A stretch of DNA of 64,000 bases from contig NC_061512.1 of the NCBI RefSeq assembly GCF_022539505.1, positions 256,448,510 through 256,512,509 of the forward strand, read 5' to 3'. Shown one piece after another: positions 24,486 to 35,259 of this stretch; positions within the stretch are counted from its first letter, which is position 1, and every line of letters begins with the position of its first letter. The translations under genes were made by a program, and so were the position numbers. Below the pieces are notes generated by a model. The model saw only the letters and a program-made list of their open reading frames with translations, was not told the DNA's origin and did not search any database. The DNA comes from Lolium rigidum (Eukaryota > Streptophyta > Magnoliopsida > Poales > Poaceae).

Positions 24486-24860
24486 TTGCACACACACACC
24501 GAAGGAAGGAAAGATCCTTTGAATGAGGACGAACAACCTCAAGCAGACGAGCTCGAGGGTAGCAGGATCATCCCCATGGCCGAAGATAGCGGAGGCGAAC
24601 GTGCGGTGGCGCTTGGAAGCTGCTACAGGTGTTGCGGACTCTGCCGACTCCAAGCACATCCTCGGGTCGGTTACATGTTCGACTATCCCTCTATGGGTTT
24701 GTACTTGTGTTACACGCTAGGTTCATGGGCTTCGATAGCTTATCCCGCCATGGGCTTCATGGGCCTTCGGTTGGACCGCACCCTGGTATGGCAATAGGGG
24801 GTACCTAAAAAGATATGCTCACGTCACAAGCCCCCTGAGTGTCTAGTGGAGTCGTAGACT
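24486..24860. mobile_element. Probable LTR-retrotransposon debris
   Basis: The segment around 24640-24860 (ATGTTCGACTATCCC ... CACCCTGGTATGGCAATAGG ... GTGGAGTCGTAGACT) resembles LTR sequence of grass Gypsy elements as I know them. I cannot define termini or orientation. A short CA microsatellite lies at about 24489-24501. Confidence 0.3.
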
Positions 24861-25186
24861 CACGTAGAGACTTAGTAATCAAAAACCAAATCGACACCTT
24901 GCAGAGGCTATCGAGCCTCTCTTCTCCTTGCTCCGCAACCACGACCAACCAGAAAGACAAGAGTTGCCCCGTCGCCAATGATGTAGAAACACGTAGCAGG
25001 AACTTGCACCATGGCCTTATTCGGGGAGTGCAACTCCATCTTGTCCACCGTCATTGGCTCCGACCGAGGGAGCTCCATGACAAGACCTTGCAGGAAAAGC
25101 CAACACCAAATCCGGCCGGCGAGATCTATGGTTATTCTCCTAGCATGAGGCCAAACTATGGAATATAGCCAAACCCTAGCCCAAGA

Positions 25187-25203
25187 ACACACACACACAC
25201 ACA
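25187..25203. repeat. (AC)n microsatellite
   Basis: An uninterrupted AC tract of about 17 bp. Confidence 0.9.
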
Positions 25204-25629
25204 AGTGGAAGCGTTTTGAAGGGCAATGCTAATGGCGAAAGTATGCACAAGCAAGTGCCTAACAAGAGACATGTTGGGTAAACCCATATCGAGAAGCCCC
25301 GACTTAATGCCTTGCGCTAGAGAGGTGGAGGAAGGAGGAAGAAGATAAATGTAGAGGCAGAGGCATGGTGCCATGAAGGAAAGAAGGATGAAACACACAA
25401 CGAGGAGAACACAAGGTATTTAAGCAGCATGACTAGCACCCTAGATGATTGTAAAACGAGTCACACAACTATGGTGCAACAAGAAATAAATAATGTATTT
25501 GTGCGAAATTATTAGCGCACTAACAACCACGTGCCACCGATACTGCAAATTTGTTGGCAAAGAAAAACTTGATGATCAAGTTTAGCCTATTAATTAGGTT
25601 AAACTTAATATCTCACCTAATAGATGTTG

Positions 25630-25725
25630 CGGTTATAAGCATCGGCGGAGCCTAGTCTAAGCCGAGGTTGGGGGGCATCCCCCCCCCTCCAACAAATTTT
25701 GCCAAGCTCTGCCACCGGTTATAAG
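25630..25725. mobile_element. 76-bp MITE with 10-bp direct repeats
   Basis: CGGTTATAAG is directly repeated at 25630-25639 and 25716-25725 around a 76-bp insert. The insert has imperfect inverted ends (GGCGGAGC against GCTCTGCC) and a G7/C7 central hairpin. A 9-10 bp duplication suggests Mutator-type insertion. The class is inferred and the duplication is seen directly. Confidence 0.6.
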
Positions 25726-25729
25726 AAAA

Positions 25730-27815
25730 TATCATATGATGCACAATCAAGGTGGATATAATTGTCGTGATGCTCCCCATATTTGATTGGATATTCATGA
25801 AGTCGCTAGAGCACCTGTTAGTGACGTCTCAACAATCAAGCGCATGCTTCAGTTCGGATGTCGCCACTCTCCCGCAATATCAGTGGCGTCCGTTCGTGGT
25901 GTTTGACGGGATATTCCTGGAGGAGGAGGCACAACTCACGGAGCCTATCCATTGCTCCAAGCGTGACACCAACCTGCACACCACGCGACAACCTCTAGAG
26001 GAGGCTCTCGGGATGAGTTTATCCGCCCCTAGTTTGATCCATCAAGATTGCCGGTGTGGAGCAGTAGGAGTGTGCTCGGTAGGAGGCACACACAAAGTAG
26101 ATCGACCTATTATAGTCCTATACGCTGACGACCACGACAACAGTTGGGAGTAGCACCGTCCTTCTGCCACCACATCCTGCTTCGGTGGCACCGGAGAACT
26201 ATGTACACCTATCCCAGTGCCACCTTATTATCTACTTTAGTTCATCTACTTATAAGTTGTGTTGAACTATGTTTTAATATATGTAATGTTGAACTTGTCA
26301 TGTCATGTTGTATATATGTTTCAAAACTATGTTGAATTTGTGTTTAATCTATGTGTTATTTTTAACAATATGTGTGCATGTCTTGTATGAAATGTGCCCA
26401 TAGGTGTGATCAAAAGTAGCGGGAGACACATTTTTCAGCGCTACAATATGGGTTTTTGCATATCTTCTAGCATATCACATCACATTTTTCTGATAAATGA
26501 ATGAGACACCTGTTTTTAAACGGAGGGAGTACTAATATCAAGAAGATGTCAATTAATACCAGCCTCCTGGGTGCTTCCGAGCGGCTCCTGGGGCGTTAGC
26601 CTCGTCCTCTTCCTACTTCAAGTGCTCCGGTGGTCGGAGATCGAGGTGGCCGGAGGATCCAAGGCTATTGCTCGCCCAAATAAGCTCGATTTGTGGCCAT
26701 ATCTTCACGATTTTGCCTCTCCTTTCCATGCCTCTGCAGATCTTCATAGAAGAGGGTGGAGTGGGTGGAGAGGAGACTGCGCCGGCCTAGGGTTGCTATT
26801 CCGCCAATTCAGATAGCCGAAAGGCGGCTACTTCGAGTGATGGCGCTGCTTTGCCGGCGTCAACGCTTCTTCAACCTCCTGGCTGGCATGCCTAGAAGGA
26901 GGCCCTCATGCATCTTCAGCGCGGCATACCTCGTCAACTCCGTTCCAAGTGGCCTAGTCCCCGACAACGAAGAAGATTGCTGTGTTTTGAGGCCGAGATT
27001 CATGCTCGGTGGAGAAGGGCCTGCTGGAGTTTTACTTTTCAGATCTAGGGTCCTTATTGCATATTTTGGGGACTTGACTGTAATTTTCTTTTTCTTTGTG
27101 GTCCTCTGGCCAATCTGTAAGCCCACCGACGTTTATTGATGCAGTGTCCACGTTGTGCTTACCCTCATTTTCTTAGTATAAGTTTTTCCGCGTGGATGTT
27201 TCCTAATCATCATACTATATATCTTCTCAAAGAACCCACGAGATGTCCTAATTAAGCATGTTTTTATTGCACCGGACATCGATGGGAAGATGAGACAGTG
27301 ACGTCTGCGAAGGAAGACTGTCACGCAATCGAAATTTCGCACGAGCTCGAGCCACTTTGCCAATTGTCAAACCCACACATGTATCCGTCAGGCAGGGGTA
27401 CATGTACATTCTTTTTGGCACGTCGGGCCCATGTATGTATGACATGCCGACGCATCCTTCCGACGGACTCCGGCATCCGAATGTACCCGCGGAAAACGAG
27501 GGAAATTAAAGATGAAAGGGATACGGATCATCATGATTCATCAAGAATAAAATCCTTGGCGCGAAAGAAAAAGAAGACGCTTGATCCATGGGATTGGGGG
27601 AGCAACATTCTCCGGCACTCCTCCGCTCGCTTTTCCCACGGCGGCGCCGAGTCGAGTTGTCGCCGCGTCAGAGGCCTCTTTCTTCCATGATTCGATTCCA
27701 ATCCGATCCTCCGCCGCGGAGCATGGCTGCAAAGCGATGGGTCCCCTCGTCACATCCCAATCGCGGAGCATAGCTGCAGGTTGCAGCGGCTCACTGTACT
27801 GTTGCGTTGCCGGCA
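25730..27815. other. Intergenic DNA, no gene seen
   Basis: Frames at 25752-26153 and 26756-27139 have no recognisable domain, and the sequence shows no splice structure linking them. The segment 26571-27140 looks like repeat-derived transcript sequence. A lone CTCCCTCCGT-type terminus near 26520-26533 has no partner nearby. Confidence 0.4.
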
Positions 27816-28360
27816 GTAAGGGTATCTTCAACCGAGCGATCCAAAAGGATAGTGTTTTTCATTCGTTTGGTCGTCCGGCGGACACGCGGATATCGTGCGG
27901 ACGCCCACACACGTCCTCCTCCATTTTTATTCCCCAACGCCACCCACGACCCAAACCGAAGCCCTCTTTTGCTGTAGTGCTTGTGCCGTCGACGAGGACC
28001 TCCTCCTAGGCTGGGGCCGGGGATGGCGGCGCTGCACAGCTGCGTGGCGGGCGAGGCCGGCGACGGCGCGGGCGTGGCGAGGCTGGCGGCGGCGCAGCCG
28101 TGGCGGGCGAGCCCGGCGCGAGCCTCCGCGCGGCGCGGCGAGCCCCGCGCGAGCCCCCGCAGAGGCGGCCGGGACCGCGTGGCGGGCGAGGCGAGCCCGG
28201 CGACGGCGTGGCCATGGCGCGGCACGGCTAGGACTGCGTGGCGAGGCCGGCGCGGGCAGGACGTGCGTGGCGAGCCCGGCGACTTAGCGGCCATGGCGAG
28301 GCGTGCGACCCTGCGCGGCCAGAGAGGCGCGGCCGTGGCGAGGCGAGCCCCCGCGCGGTC

Positions 28361-28453
28361 AGGACCTTCACCATCCGCTCCCTCCTCGCCGCGGGCGCTA
28401 CCCCGTTCCTCGCCGCCGACCTCCCCTGTCACGGCCGCTCCCACGGTAGCTGG
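28361..28453 (+). pseudogene. Possible captured alpha/beta-hydrolase (monoacylglycerol lipase-like) fragment
   Basis: About 30 codons read TFTIRSLLAAGATPFLAADL followed by PCHGRSHG. This resembles the strand-turn segment of plant monoacylglycerol lipase/lysophospholipase-type hydrolases, where FAADxPGHGRSHG is typical. The usual Gly of PGHG is Cys here. Neither the nucleophile GxSxG segment nor the rest of the fold is apparent around it. The surrounding frame is GC-biased low-complexity sequence. It lies inside a TIR element, so gene-fragment capture is plausible but unproven. Chance similarity in GC-rich sequence is the main alternative. Confidence 0.3.
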
Positions 28454-29190
28454 GCGGCCTCCTCGGCGCGGCCTGGCCCCTGCAGAGGCGGCCCGAGGTG
28501 CGGCGCGGCCTGGCCCCTGCGTGGCGAGGAAGCCGTCGCCCGCCGCGTCCATCTTCCTCTCCCTCTAGGCGCGCGGGGCGGCTCGGAGGAGCACGAGCGC
28601 CGTCTTGCGCCGTCTCCGGCGTGCGGCACGAGGCGGCGTCGTGACGCGGCTGGTGCGCGCGCGAGGGGTGCCCGCGTCTGGTGAGCAGGCGTGCGCGCGC
28701 GACGCGGCTGGTACGTGCGGCGTCGTGGCCAGTGGTGGCTCATCGTGGGCGGAGCTACTGCGCGGGCAGAGCTGCAACGCGGGGCGGCCGGCGTGGATTG
28801 CGGTGCGGGGAGGGGCTCGGCCTGGGCAGCACGTGCGCCGGCGTGCTGCTGGCTCGCTTGCATCTCGCGAGGGCTGGACGCGCCCTTGGCCGTCGCCCTG
28901 CGCGCCGTCGACGAGGTTTCCGCCGGAGCTCCTTTTGGAAGCAGCAACTTCCGGCATGGATGAAAAAAAGTGGGGAGTCATCGACGGCGTTCTCCATGCA
29001 TCGGCGACGGCGGCGCTTGGCCGTGCCGCCAAAATCCGGTGGCTATGCCGGTCATCTCCATGGGAAAAAGAAGACAGAGGGGAGAGAAAGTGTGGGGCTG
29101 GGTGGATAGAAACGGACGTCTGGAGCCGTCCAGAGCCAGCCGGACAGACGCAAAGTCCGCCCAAATTTGAGACGGGTTCGCTCCGGACTT

Positions 29191-29406
29191 TATGGCTGTC
29201 CGTTTTTGGGTTGGGTTGCCCCGTTGGGAGCAGGTTTTGTCCGGAAAGACCCAAACGGACAATTTTTTTTCTTTTGGGTCTCCCCGTTGGAGATGCCCTT
29301 ATGGCTGTCCGTTTTTGGGTTGGGTTGCCCCGTTGGGAGATAGGTTTTGTCAGAAAAGACCCAAACGGACGAATTTTTTGCATTTGGGTCTCCCCGTTGG
29401 AGATGC
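29191..29406. repeat. 108-bp tandem duplication at the TIR-element end
   Basis: Two adjacent copies, 29191-29298 and 29299-29406, each start TTATGGCTGTCCGTTTTTGG and end TCCCCGTTGGAGATGCC. They differ by a few substitutions. Confidence 0.9.
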
Positions 29407-29410
29407 CGCC

Positions 29411-30240
29411 CTAACAAGTGCTGACCAATCCGTCTTGTCCGCAGCTTCCGTATTTTTCCGTCTAAATCTGAGATAAGTATTTTAGCTAGAGCCAGACGGC
29501 GTACCAAAGCTTCTCGGTAAAAAAATGTCCATAGTGTAGCTAGCAGGGCAAGACGCTGTTTACCGACAGTAACAGTATCAGGGGCTACGGGAGCGTGCGC
29601 CACGAGCTGGCGGCGTCGCTCTTGGTTTTCTCGGTCGGATGAGGACGTCGTTTATAATCCACAATTAACGCGCGCGAGTCTTTGTTTTCTGCGTCATCTT
29701 CTTTCGTCATTCCTCGCCCGATGGGAGCTCTCGATCGAGGGGCGCAAGGAGGAAGCTTCTCGTACCCGCCCGCTAGCTGACTTGGGCAGATCATCGGGAT
29801 ATGCTCTCCGATTCCGATGTGGATTACCTACTTAACCATTCGCCTTAGCTAATCCATCTTCTTGTTTATTCATGGAAACAGCAACACGTGCGTTGCGAAC
29901 GAGCTAATTAACGGAAACCCGTTGAACACCTATCGCGAGTAGAAACACAGTCACCCACGTACGGACCCACCCACCGTATGTATATGCATCTTTGCCTACC
30001 TGCGACCTTTACTAGAATATACATGTTGATGAATTATATATTAGCTCGCTCAGAGCATATCCTGAAAAACGTTTTTGAGAGACACCAAAGCATATCCTCA
30101 AACCCCGATGGCAAGAGGGTGAGAGGAAAGGATCCGAGGGCATGCATGGTGGTGCATAGAAAAACACATGCAAACAAGGTCCACTGATTAAGTACTACCG
30201 CTAACTAATACTCACTTCGTTCCAATGAATAAAACATATA
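29411..30240. repeat. Local dispersed repeat, copy A
   Basis: Copy A of a diverged intergenic repeat found three times in 29.4-34.7 kb. Ordered anchors are GCTGACCAATCC (about 29421), GGATGAGGACGTCGT (about 29637), CTAGCTGACTTGGGCAGAT (about 29773), CAGAGCATATCC (about 30051), ACCAAAGCATATCCTCAAA (about 30084) and CCACTGATTAAGTACTACC (about 30180). No coding potential was recognised. Confidence 0.7.
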
Positions 30241-30301
30241 CATTTAGTTAAAAATCAAAATACCGTAAGTATATATGGCCAATATTATAGACAAAATTAT
30301 T

Positions 30302-32122
30302 AATATTTATATACGGGTAAAGGAGAGAGAGAAACCCTAACGCCTCCGGGTCGCCCACAGGGCGACTCCGAGGCGACCCGCGCCGCCACCCAAAAAACCC
30401 GCCGCCACACCTCCCCCTCAGCCCTCGCCGCCGCCGGAGGAGGCCGTCCATCGGCGGACGGCGGCAGCGGGGGTCTCCTCCGGTTACCTCCCCCAAATCC
30501 AACTCTGTTCTGAACATCCAGCCCCAAATCAAAGTGCGGCCGAGGTAGATCGAGATCCCCGCCTCTAGGCCCTCTCCGCCAGCGGCGCGAGGCTTCGCCT
30601 TGGAGATCCTGCGCGGCTCCTTCGCCGGCCTCCAGCTGTGCTGCTGCGGAGTCCCCGTGTGCGCACGGCTCGGCCTTGGCATATGCGCAGACGGCGCGCT
30701 CCGCCACGACGACCGGCAACCACAGGCTATGCTGTCGCACGGCACTGCTCGGCCATGGAGCCCCGTGCTGCTCCCGCGCGCATGGGGGGCTCCCCTGGCT
30801 TCGGCGCCGCGCCTGGGCACGTCCATCCTCGGCTCGGCCTCCATGGCCTCCGCTCCGATGTCGCACGGCCCAGCTCTGCCTCGGCTCCTCCTCTGCTCCA
30901 ACCTGGTGCGCACCTGAAGGTCTCTGCTCAGCGACGACTCGTGAGCTCGCTGCATGCTCCCGGGGAAACCCGTGCTCACGCTTCATGCGTGAGCGGACCA
31001 TGACGGCGCCTCCCGGCGCCGCGAACCTTGCTGGAGGCATGGTTTATTGGAGCTGTGCCATTCTCACAGTCACCCTCGCAAGCTCTCAGTGGACATACAG
31101 GTGAGGTCCGAGCGAAAGCTCAGCGACGACGGCGCATGTGGGCGTCGTCTCCCTTATTGAAGGCGTCGCGATGGACCCCTGTCTTCGCCCAGGCTCGGCC
31201 TTGTGCTTCAGACGACCCACCGGCAGTGGTGGTGCCAGGCGAAAGCCCAGCGATGAAGGTGCCTTTGGGCGTCGTTTTTCCTTCTTCAAGGCGTCGCGAT
31301 GAAAACCCGTGCTGCTCGGCTGGTCAACATTTGGGTTCATCCGGCAGCGAGGCGATGCCTCGCAGTGCTGCCATATGGTGTTCTCATACCTCCTCTCGGT
31401 CTGCTGTGAAAGCTTCAATGGCAGCGCTCGACTTCTTGATGTCTATCTGCTGTGCAAGTTGGCTCTGTCTATGGTGATGGTTGATGCCTTGGTGCCGAGC
31501 TTCGTGATATTAGTGCAGTCTCGGCTGATCGGTACCCTTCGGCGGCGTAAGTGCGCCTCCTCGCAAGTGATGCAGATTGTCCCTATGGCAGAGTTCCTGG
31601 TCAAGGTTCGTGGAGTCCAGTGGAATCTCGGTCTTGCAAAGCCCTTCGAAGGCGTTGTCAGAAACTCCTCGCAGTGACGGCAATCCTTGCCAGCGAGCTT
31701 CGTGTCTGCAATGTCGTCTCGGTGGAGCGAGGCCCTTCGACCAAGCTGACAACACTCGTTGACCCGTTCTTGCTCCAAATCGCCAGCTCGTGGATGGCTG
31801 CTAAGCATGCGAGTGGTGGTGCAATTGCAAGGTCTCGGAATTGTGATGCACTTCGATGGCATTTAGTCTCACTCCTCAGCTTAGTGCATGTGGTTGTCTT
31901 CTGCTGATAGTCGCCTTTATTGCTGGCTAGATAGTGCTTACCAAGTGCATATGCCATTTCCCTTTTCCCTTTTCAGTTGTAACAAACTCATGTATCCTGA
32001 CCAATGTTAACCCGCAAGGGTCGACAAGAGCCTGGTCTTGTAATGCTTCTTTGATGCAATATATTCAGGTGGGGATTCTCTCCCCCCCGGTGAAAGCTTC
32101 AAAAAAAAAATATTTATATACG
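30302..32122 (+). mobile_element. 1.8-kb retroposon with poly(A) and 14-bp target-site duplication
   Basis: AATATTTATATACG is directly repeated at 30302-30315 and 32109-32122. The insert (30316-32108) begins GGTAAAGGAGAGAGAGAAAC, is GC-rich for its first kilobase, and ends ...GGTGAAAGCTTC plus an A10 tract. This architecture is that of LINE-machinery retroposition in plus orientation. Long frames exist on both strands, for example 31040-30300 on the minus strand and 30676-31104 on the plus strand. None contains reverse transcriptase or endonuclease motifs, and the paired sense/antisense openness reflects GC bias. It is a non-autonomous retroposon or a retroposed non-coding transcript. Confidence 0.75.
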
Positions 32123-32569
32123 ATACCAAATAAATATTACAGTAGTATTTTCATCATATATTTGTTTCATGTTGTACATGTTTATCTTTTATTATTTATA
32201 TTTAATCAAAATTTATAATCTTTAACTTCTGACTACAAGTCTTATTCGTCGGCATGAAACACGCAACGGCCGGTTAAGGAGCGGCGGACGACGTGCCGGT
32301 GGCAGCGAAGCAAGGAGGGGGGGGGAGGAGGGAGAGTTTCACCCCGGCGGTTGCAATTTCTCGCGCGTGGCTTTGGCCTTTTGGGAGTGAGCAAATTGAG
32401 TAGTATATTAGGAAGAGTGGGGTTCTTTTTCTCTATCAATTTTTTAAAAGAATTAAAATTTATTTGAGAATTCTACTGGAGCCTATTTTTCTAACTGTTT
32501 TTAAAAGTGGTGGCAATCTTTCAGAATTATGAATGAGTTTATCCACGCAAATTATCTAAGAAACATGCA

Positions 32570-32900
32570 TTGTTTGGTGGCTCAGAGCATATCCAAGTGC
32601 GAGACCAAAGCATATCCTCAAAATCGACCACACAATATGCACGTAGAGGCGGGCAAAATACCAAACCGTGGGAAACCGGTTGAAACCACAGTTTCCTTCA
32701 CATTTTCAATCTCCACTCCCGGATTAGTAAATAGAAATAAACTAAGCCTAAACCGCTCAAACCGTCAAACCACGTTTGTACTACTCCCAAGAACTGGCTC
32801 ATAATGGTGGTATACAAAGTCTTCTTTCTAAAGAAAGCTTTGGTGGCCTAGCAGAAAATGTACTTCCACTGATTAAATACTACTGCTCTATCCGGCTTTA
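32570..32900. repeat. Local dispersed repeat, copy B
   Basis: A partial copy carrying GGCTCAGAGCATATCC, GACCAAAGCATATCCTCAAA and CCACTGATTAAATACTACTG in the same order as copy A. Confidence 0.65.
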
Positions 32901-33053
32901 ATTAAATACTTATTGCATATTTGGATAATTAAACTACATGTTGAAGTATGTCTACTTTTGTCAAACTGCGATAACACCTAGAGCTGGAGAGTGTGCTTGC
33001 GTTTTGATCTTCCGGTGGGCAGGTTGGCTTTGTGGTGAGTGACTAGGGGGGTA

Positions 33054-33137
33054 TTTGGTGTGGCTTTTTTTGGCTTTTGGCTTTGGTGCTTTTTGTGGCT
33101 TTTGCCAAAGCCAAAAGCCAAAAAAAGCCACACCAAA
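33054..33137. mobile_element. Hairpin MITE with perfect 33-bp arms
   Basis: Positions 33054-33086 (TTTGGTGTGGCTTTTTTTGG...) are the exact reverse complement of 33105-33137, with an 18-bp loop between. The outer GTATTTGGTG/CACCAAACAG ends resemble hAT-type grass MITEs. The transcript would form a near-perfect 33-bp stem. Confidence 0.75.
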
Positions 33138-33149
33138 CAGGTCAGGTGC

Positions 33150-34370
33150 ATGCTGACCAATCAACCCAGCCTATCCATAACTGCATCTTTCGCTAACATA
33201 CCAGCGCTTCTCAGCTGAAAGATTTCCATTCCGTTTTTCCGCAGCGATCGAGAACCTAGGTAGCTTGGCAGTGACCAGTTGAAGCACATGTTCTATTTGC
33301 ACATGCATGCAGTGGGACACTGGAACAGTAGCAGGTGCCGAAGCTGGAAGCTTGTCGCCGTTGGTTTTCTCTCGGTTGGACGAGGACGTCGTCGGGAGTA
33401 CGTACTAGGATCGATCGGTTCTCGGACACCAGCTAGCTAGCTGACTTGGGCAGATTGGGATATGCTTTCCGATTCCGATGTGGAGTACCTACCGTTTATG
33501 TAGGTGACGCATGCTGTATTGCTGTATATATCGATAATCTTTCCGCTCAGAGCGTATCCTCAAAACTTTTTTTTTCTTTTGGCAACAAAGCATATCCTCG
33601 AACCGGTACGTGCAACGAAACAACCAAGAGGCGGGAGAAGCCACAAAATCCATCTAGGGTTCCGTCCTCCTCCTCGGTAATCCCGCTGGTGCGTTCCGCC
33701 TCTGGTGGCCTTGGGGACTTGGAGGTGTGGCGGACCACGGTTCCTCGCTGGCGGGGAGTTTCCGTTCTTAATTTAGTTTGCTTTTCTGTCTATTTTTGGG
33801 ATGGTGAGGCGGCGGCTACATCCTAAAGTCAGAATAAGGTCCTCCCCGCCCTAACCTCGCTCTGGTAGTGCATCTAGCGTTGATGGAGGACGCCTGGAGT
33901 TGTGTGCCCGTCGGACTTCCTGTGACCCGGTCGGTTTTCGTGTTTGGTGGTGTGGTTTCATGTCAGTCTCTTCCGATCTACATTTGTCATCATTGGAGGG
34001 TTGCTACTCTGGTGCGCTGGTCCTTTGGGATCTTAGCACCAGGACTTCCAGTCTGTCTACTACAACAAGCTCTACTACGATAAGCTTTGCCTGATTTCAG
34101 CGATGGAGGGGCGAGTACAACGACGCGCCTTCGACTCAGGCTAGTGTATGTAGTCGTCGCTAGGTGGTCCGAGTACCAATTTGTAGTTTCTTTACTTTTT
34201 AGGCTATTTATATTATTGTTGATGATTATTAGTAGATTGGTGGATTTCTCGAAAAATAAAGCATATCCTCCAAACTAACCACACGAGGGTTAAGAGAGGA
34301 ATGAGCCTGACAACATGTCACTGCTTAGAATACACATACTAATGAGGTCCAATCATTAAGTATTGCCAGA
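33150..34370. repeat. Local dispersed repeat, copy C (interrupted)
   Basis: A full-order copy with anchors GCTGACCAATC (about 33154), GGACGAGGACGTCGT (about 33378), AGCTGACTTGGGCAGATTG (about 33438), CTCAGAGCGTATCCTC (about 33546) and CAAAGCATATCCTC (33586), then, after a 658-bp retroposed insert, GGTCCAATCATTAAGTATTG (about 34347). A further start (GAGCTGACCAATCC, about 34451) suggests a fourth partial unit. Confidence 0.65.
33587..34270 (+). mobile_element. 658-bp retroposed insert with 13-bp target-site duplication
   Basis: AAAGCATATCCTC is present at 33587-33599 and 34258-34270. The insert (33600-34257) contains a GC-rich block beginning near CTAGGGTTCCGTCC and ends TTTCTCGAAAAAT. Sequence right of the second copy (CCAAACTAACCACAC) aligns with what follows the motif in copy B, so the single-copy state is the ancestral one. 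No protein domain was seen. Confidence 0.6.
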
Positions 34371-34944
34371 ATCAGCTTGGCTGATTAATTAGGCTGTTGA
34401 TTGATGCGGTTGACAGTCTGGGTTTGTGGGTGGGGATGATCGAGTGAGCGGGAGCTGACCAATCCTTCTTATCCACGCAATAAAAAGTACACCACGCACC
34501 ACTCACGGCTACCATCTGCCGCGCCAGCGCCCGGGGCATATTACCACCACGCCCCATATTCGTTTCCGCTCGCTCCGTCGGCGCGCCGCCGCCCACAAGC
34601 TCTCGGTTCGCCACACTTGGGCCAGCGTTTCAGGGCACCTTTATGAAAAGGTTCTGCATTCTGTTGGAAGCTACCATGGGACAGCACATGGTTTCGAGCT
34701 TATGCGGAAAACAGTACTAGCACAGCTCCGGGGATTGTTATTTTTTTATTACCATTTCGTGTGTGTACAACCGTATGCTGAAATGATTTAGGAGTAACTT
34801 GTACTGTACGCACACAATCGTTCTAATCGTCCACTCAAGTTAATGGTAAGAATACATGGGCAGTGAATCTATGAATGTGTATACCTGGACACTCTTTCTT
34901 CGGTGTGGATACACTCGGCCGGCTCCTTGCCTTGCTTTCTGCCT

Positions 34945-35259
34945 CATCCCATTCTTTTTTTTTTGAAAAGATAAAGGCCCCGAAGGACCTAGAGTCTGCA
35001 TTCATCAGCGGTGGGTGTACATTTACAAAAAGGATCCCAATAGAAGATTAGCACATGAGCTCCTAATTTTTGCACACAACACCCTAGAGAAGATCGCCAA
35101 ACGCGATCGAGTACGTCTTCACCTCCCACCGGGGACAAAACCACTTGGTGGAGCGGCAGCGTTGACCACCACGCCGAGATCCAGTAAGATCCCCCACTGA
35201 AAGAGGGATAAGAAGCTCAGGCCGTCGAGCCTGAGCGCAGCAGGACCGCCATCCCATTC
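34945..35259 (-). mobile_element. 295-bp truncated non-LTR retroposon
   Basis: CATCCCATTC flanks the insert at 34945-34954 and 35250-35259. The plus strand starts with a T10 run followed by GAAAAGATAAAGGCCCC, which on the minus strand is a 3' end plus poly(A). The short plus-strand frame (35015-35200) runs antisense through the insert and is not a gene. Confidence 0.65.

Larger units (their letters stand above)
27817..29414. mobile_element. PIF/Harbinger-like TIR element with GC-rich cargo
   Basis: The left end reads TAA then GGGTATCTTCAACCG. The right end, read inward, is TAA-side GGGCGGCATCTCCAACGGGG. These imperfect inverted ends resemble the grass GGGCATCTCCAACGG family and are flanked by TAA at 27817-27819 and 29412-29414, a Harbinger-type 3-bp duplication. 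The 1.6-kb interior is extremely GC-rich and encodes no transposase that I can see. The right end carries a 108-bp tandem duplication (29191-29298 and 29299-29406), so two candidate termini exist. The interior may include captured host sequence at 28361-28453. The family assignment is inference. Confidence 0.6.

Noticed and set aside
22025..26533. A CTCCCTCCGT terminus at about 22035 facing an ACGGAGGGAGTA terminus at about 26520, suggesting a 4.5-kb element
   Set aside because: Sequence just inside the two ends does not match, and the interval contains unrelated insertions. They are probably ends of two different damaged Stowaways.
27895..29414. Many long overlapping frames on both strands
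   Set aside because: Extreme GC content removes stop codons. Apart from the short hydrolase-like stretch, no frame has domain or splice support.
30248..31104. 243-246 codon frames inside the 1.8-kb retroposon
   Set aside because: They are open on both strands because of GC content, with no reverse transcriptase, endonuclease or other motif.
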